Part shown: positions 12,410 through 14,376 of the stretch, in pieces
How positions within the stretch are numbered: the first letter of the stretch is position 1
Layout: each line of letters starts with the position of its first letter
Assembly (NCBI GenBank): GCA_023488925.1
Contig: JAMDDA010000175.1
Location: 1-14,376, forward strand
Direction of reading: 5' to 3'
DNA length: 14,376 bases
Source: Actinomycetota bacterium
GTDB lineage: Bacteria > Actinomycetota > Thermoleophilia > RBG-16-64-13
The notes under the pieces: model-generated
The model's input: only the letters and a program-made list of their open reading frames with translations
Database searches by the model: none
Told to the model about the DNA's origin: nothing
Translations under genes and position numbers: made by a program

Positions 12410-14376
12410 TTGAGCCTCAGAACGACTCCCAAACCGCGGAAAACCTTCTCCCGCCTCTCTCAGATCCTCGACGTTCCCAACCTCATCGCCATCCAGCTCG
12501 AATCCTTCAACTGGTTCCTCACGGAAGGTTTGAAGGAGACCATCGAAGACATCAACCCCATCGAGGATTACACGCAGAAGTACGCAGTGCACTTCGGGGA
12601 CTACGAGTTCCGCGAGCCTCCGGTATCCCAGGCCGAGTGCCGGGACAAAGACCAGACCTACGCCGCTCCCCTGTTCATCAAGGTGGCCTTCGTCAATCGG
12701 GAGACGGGCGAGATCCGGGAGCAGAGCGTCTTCATGGGCGATTTTCCCATGATGACGGAGCAGGGCACCTTCATCATCAACGGCACCGAGCGGGTGATCG
12801 TCACGCAGCTCGTGCGTTCCCCGGGCGCCTATGTCATGGTGCCCAAGGACACCAACAAGCAGACACAGGTGCTGGTGGCGAACCTCATGCCCTCCCGGGG
12901 TTCGTGGCTGGAGTTCGAGATCGACAAGCGGGGCACGGTGAACGTGCGCATCGACCGCAAGCGCAAGCTGCCGGCCACGGTTTTCCTGCGGGCCTTGGCC
13001 GGCGTCAAGAACGAGGACACGGGCGACGAGCCCGGTCTCCTGGCCACGGGCACCGACGAAGAGATCCTGGCCCTTTTCGGCGACAACATCTTCATCAAGA
13101 ACACCCTCGAGCGCGATTCCGTGCGCTCCGTGGAAGAAGCGCTCGTGGAGCTTTTCAAGAAGCAGCGTCCCGGTGAACCGCCGACGCTCGAGGCCAGCCG
13201 TTCGCTCCTGTGGAATACCTGCTTCGATTCCAAGCGCTACGATCTCAGCAAGGTGGGCCGCCACAAGGTGAACGCCCGCCTGGGCCTCGACACCGACCTT
13301 TCCGTGCGCACGCTGACCAAGCGGGACATCGTCGCCCTGGTGAACGAGCTCGTGAGCGTGCCGGTCGCCATAGACCACGAAGGGCTCTTCGCGGAGGCCC
13401 GGGACCTGGCCGAGGTCGCCGCCACGCTCAACTGGGACGAGGTGGCGAACCGCCTCGACGAGTACGAGCATTTCGGCAACCGGCGCCTGCGCACGGTGGG
13501 GGAGCTGGTGCAGGATGCCTTCCGCATCGGGCTTTCCCGCATGGAACGGGTTGTCAAGGAGCGTATGACCACCGAGGACGTGGACACCATCACTCCTCAG
13601 ACCATCGTCAACATCCGCCCGGTGGTGGCGGCCCTGAAAGAGTTTTTCGGGAGCTCACAGCTCTCGCAGTTCATGGACCAGACCAACTCTTTGGCCGGAC
13701 TCACCCACCGGCGCAGACTTTCGGCCCTCGGAGCCGGCGGTCTCACGCGGGAGCGGGCTCCCATCGAGGTGCGCGACGTGCACCCCACCCACTACGGGCG
13801 CATGTGTCCCATCGAGACTCCCGAAGGCCCGAACATCGGTCTCATCGGTTCGCTCTCCAGCTTCGCCACGGTCAACGAGTACGGCTTCATCCAAACCCCC
13901 TACCGGCGGGTCGTCGACGGTCGGGTGACCGACGAGGTGGAATGGCTCACCGCTTACGAGGAGGCGAATTTCACCATCGCCCAGGCCAGCGCTCCCTTCG
14001 ATCCGGAGACGCGCGAGTTCCTCAACGACACGGTGCTGGCCCGCTCCCCGGGGGGCGAGTACGTGACCGCCCGCAAGCAGGACGTGCAGTACATGGACGT
14101 CTCACCGCAGCAGATCGTCTCGGTGGCCACTGCGCTCATCCCCTTCCTCGAGCACAACGACGCCAACCGGGCCCTCATGGGCTCGAACATGCAGCGGCAG
14201 GCGGTGCCCCTGCTGGTTTCCGAGGCTCCCCTGATCGGCACCGGCATGGAGTACCGGGCGGCGGTGGACACCGGTGACGTGGTTCTGGCCCGGAACCCGG
14301 GCCGGGTCAAGGGCGTGTCGGCCACCCGCATCCTCGTGGAGACCGAAAGCGGGGTAGGTCTGGTCTTTGTCCCGGC
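12410..14376 (+). CDS. rpoB: DNA-directed RNA polymerase beta subunit (5' 655 codons)
   Basis: The frame runs from TTG at 12410 (AGGAG nine bases upstream) to the window edge, so the gene is 3'-truncated by the window. N-terminal RpoB features are [45 protein letters not shown] and [12 protein letters not shown]. The rifampicin region [20 protein letters not shown] is followed by [37 protein letters not shown] and [10 protein letters not shown]. It forms half of the polymerase active-site cleft with the beta' subunit (normally encoded next, beyond the window). In E. coli numbering the key rifampicin residues Asp516, His526 and Ser531 are kept, while 518, 520 and 522 are Thr, Ser and Ala. The TTG start is chosen over upstream codons from its ribosome-binding site and the family's usual N-terminus. 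Confidence 0.97.
   Translation, partial: MSLRTTPKPRKTFSRLSQILDVPNLIAIQLESFNWFLTEGLKETIEDINPIEDYTQKYAVHFGDYEFREPPVSQAECRDKDQTYAAPLFIKVAFVNRETGEIREQSVFMGDFPMMTEQGTFIINGTERVIVTQLVRSPGAYVMVPKDTNKQTQVLVANLMPSRGSWLEFEIDKRGTVNVRIDRKRKLPATVFLRALAGVKNEDTGDEPGLLATGTDEEILALFGDNIFIKNTLERDSVRSVEEALVELFKKQRPGEPPTLEASRSLLWNTCFDSKRYDLSKVGRHKVNARLGLDTDLSVRTLTKRDIVALVNELVSVPVAIDHEGLFAEARDLAEVAATLNWDEVANRLDEYEHFGNRRLRTVGELVQDAFRIGLSRMERVVKERMTTEDVDTITPQTIVNIRPVVAALKEFFGSSQLSQFMDQTNSLAGLTHRRRLSALGAGGLTRERAPIEVRDVHPTHYGRMCPIETPEGPNIGLIGSLSSFATVNEYGFIQTPYRRVVDGRVTDEVEWLTAYEEANFTIAQASAPFDPETREFLNDTVLARSPGGEYVTARKQDVQYMDVSPQQIVSVATALIPFLEHNDANRALMGSNMQRQAVPLLVSEAPLIGTGMEYRAAVDTGDVVLARNPGRVKGVSATRILVETESGVGLVFVP

Noticed and set aside
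12245..13471. Minus-strand open frame of 408 codons opposite rpoB
   Set aside because: Antisense shadow of rpoB; the sense strand encodes an unbroken, canonical beta subunit.

Overview
The window is GC-rich bacterial chromosome. Its right half carries the conserved order tRNA-Tyr, tRNA-Thr, tRNA-Met, rpmG, tRNA-Trp, secE, nusG, rplK, rplA, rplJ, rplL, rpoB. The tRNA-Thr/Met/rpmG/tRNA-Trp/secE/nusG block is typical of Actinobacteriota, and the RpoB rifampicin-pocket sequence also looks actinobacterial, perhaps a deep-branching lineage such as Thermoleophilia. That placement is inference from memory of the families, not from a search.

Layout. 1-664: membrane protein joining a CopD-like transmembrane region to a cytochrome b5-like haem domain. 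881-953: tRNA-Thr(CGT) behind a clear sigma-70-type promoter. 1135-2043 (minus): an MntA/HepT (nucleotidyltransferase/HEPN) toxin-antitoxin module whose mntA frame is broken by 61 extra bases between two 29-bp direct repeats. 2249-2402: IS3-family transposase scrap. 2821-2932: degenerate copy of a small palindromic element. 2922 to about 3615 (minus): AT-richer, decayed membrane sensor gene with three in-frame stops and frame breaks. 3930-7016: intact 1028-residue hybrid histidine kinase (dCache, HAMP, two PAS, HisKA, HATPase, receiver). 7022-7163: GC-rich tandem repeats and a hairpin. 7210-7620: small secreted Met/His/Cys-rich protein behind a promoter with a perfect palindrome in its spacer. 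7779 to the end: tRNA and ribosomal/transcription genes.

The left half (about 950-3930) looks like a plasticity zone beside a tRNA gene: a damaged toxin-antitoxin pair, IS scrap, repeats and an AT-rich pseudogene. The right half is housekeeping. SecE (translocon) and NusG (elongation factor) precede L11/L1, L10/L7-L12 and the RNA polymerase beta subunit. An L10-binding leader with an intrinsic attenuator precedes rplJ, and a second hairpin terminator sits between rplL and rpoB.

The most unusual structure is a family of about 115-bp elements with terminal and internal inverted repeats, present three times. Two sit directly at the stop codons of nusG and rplA inside the ribosomal cluster; the third overlaps the end of the decayed sensor gene. 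I do not see a complete novel defence or biosynthetic system. The best leads are these elements, the repeat-broken mntA-hepT, the CopD/cytochrome b5 fusion, and the small metal-ligand-rich secreted protein with its putative operator.
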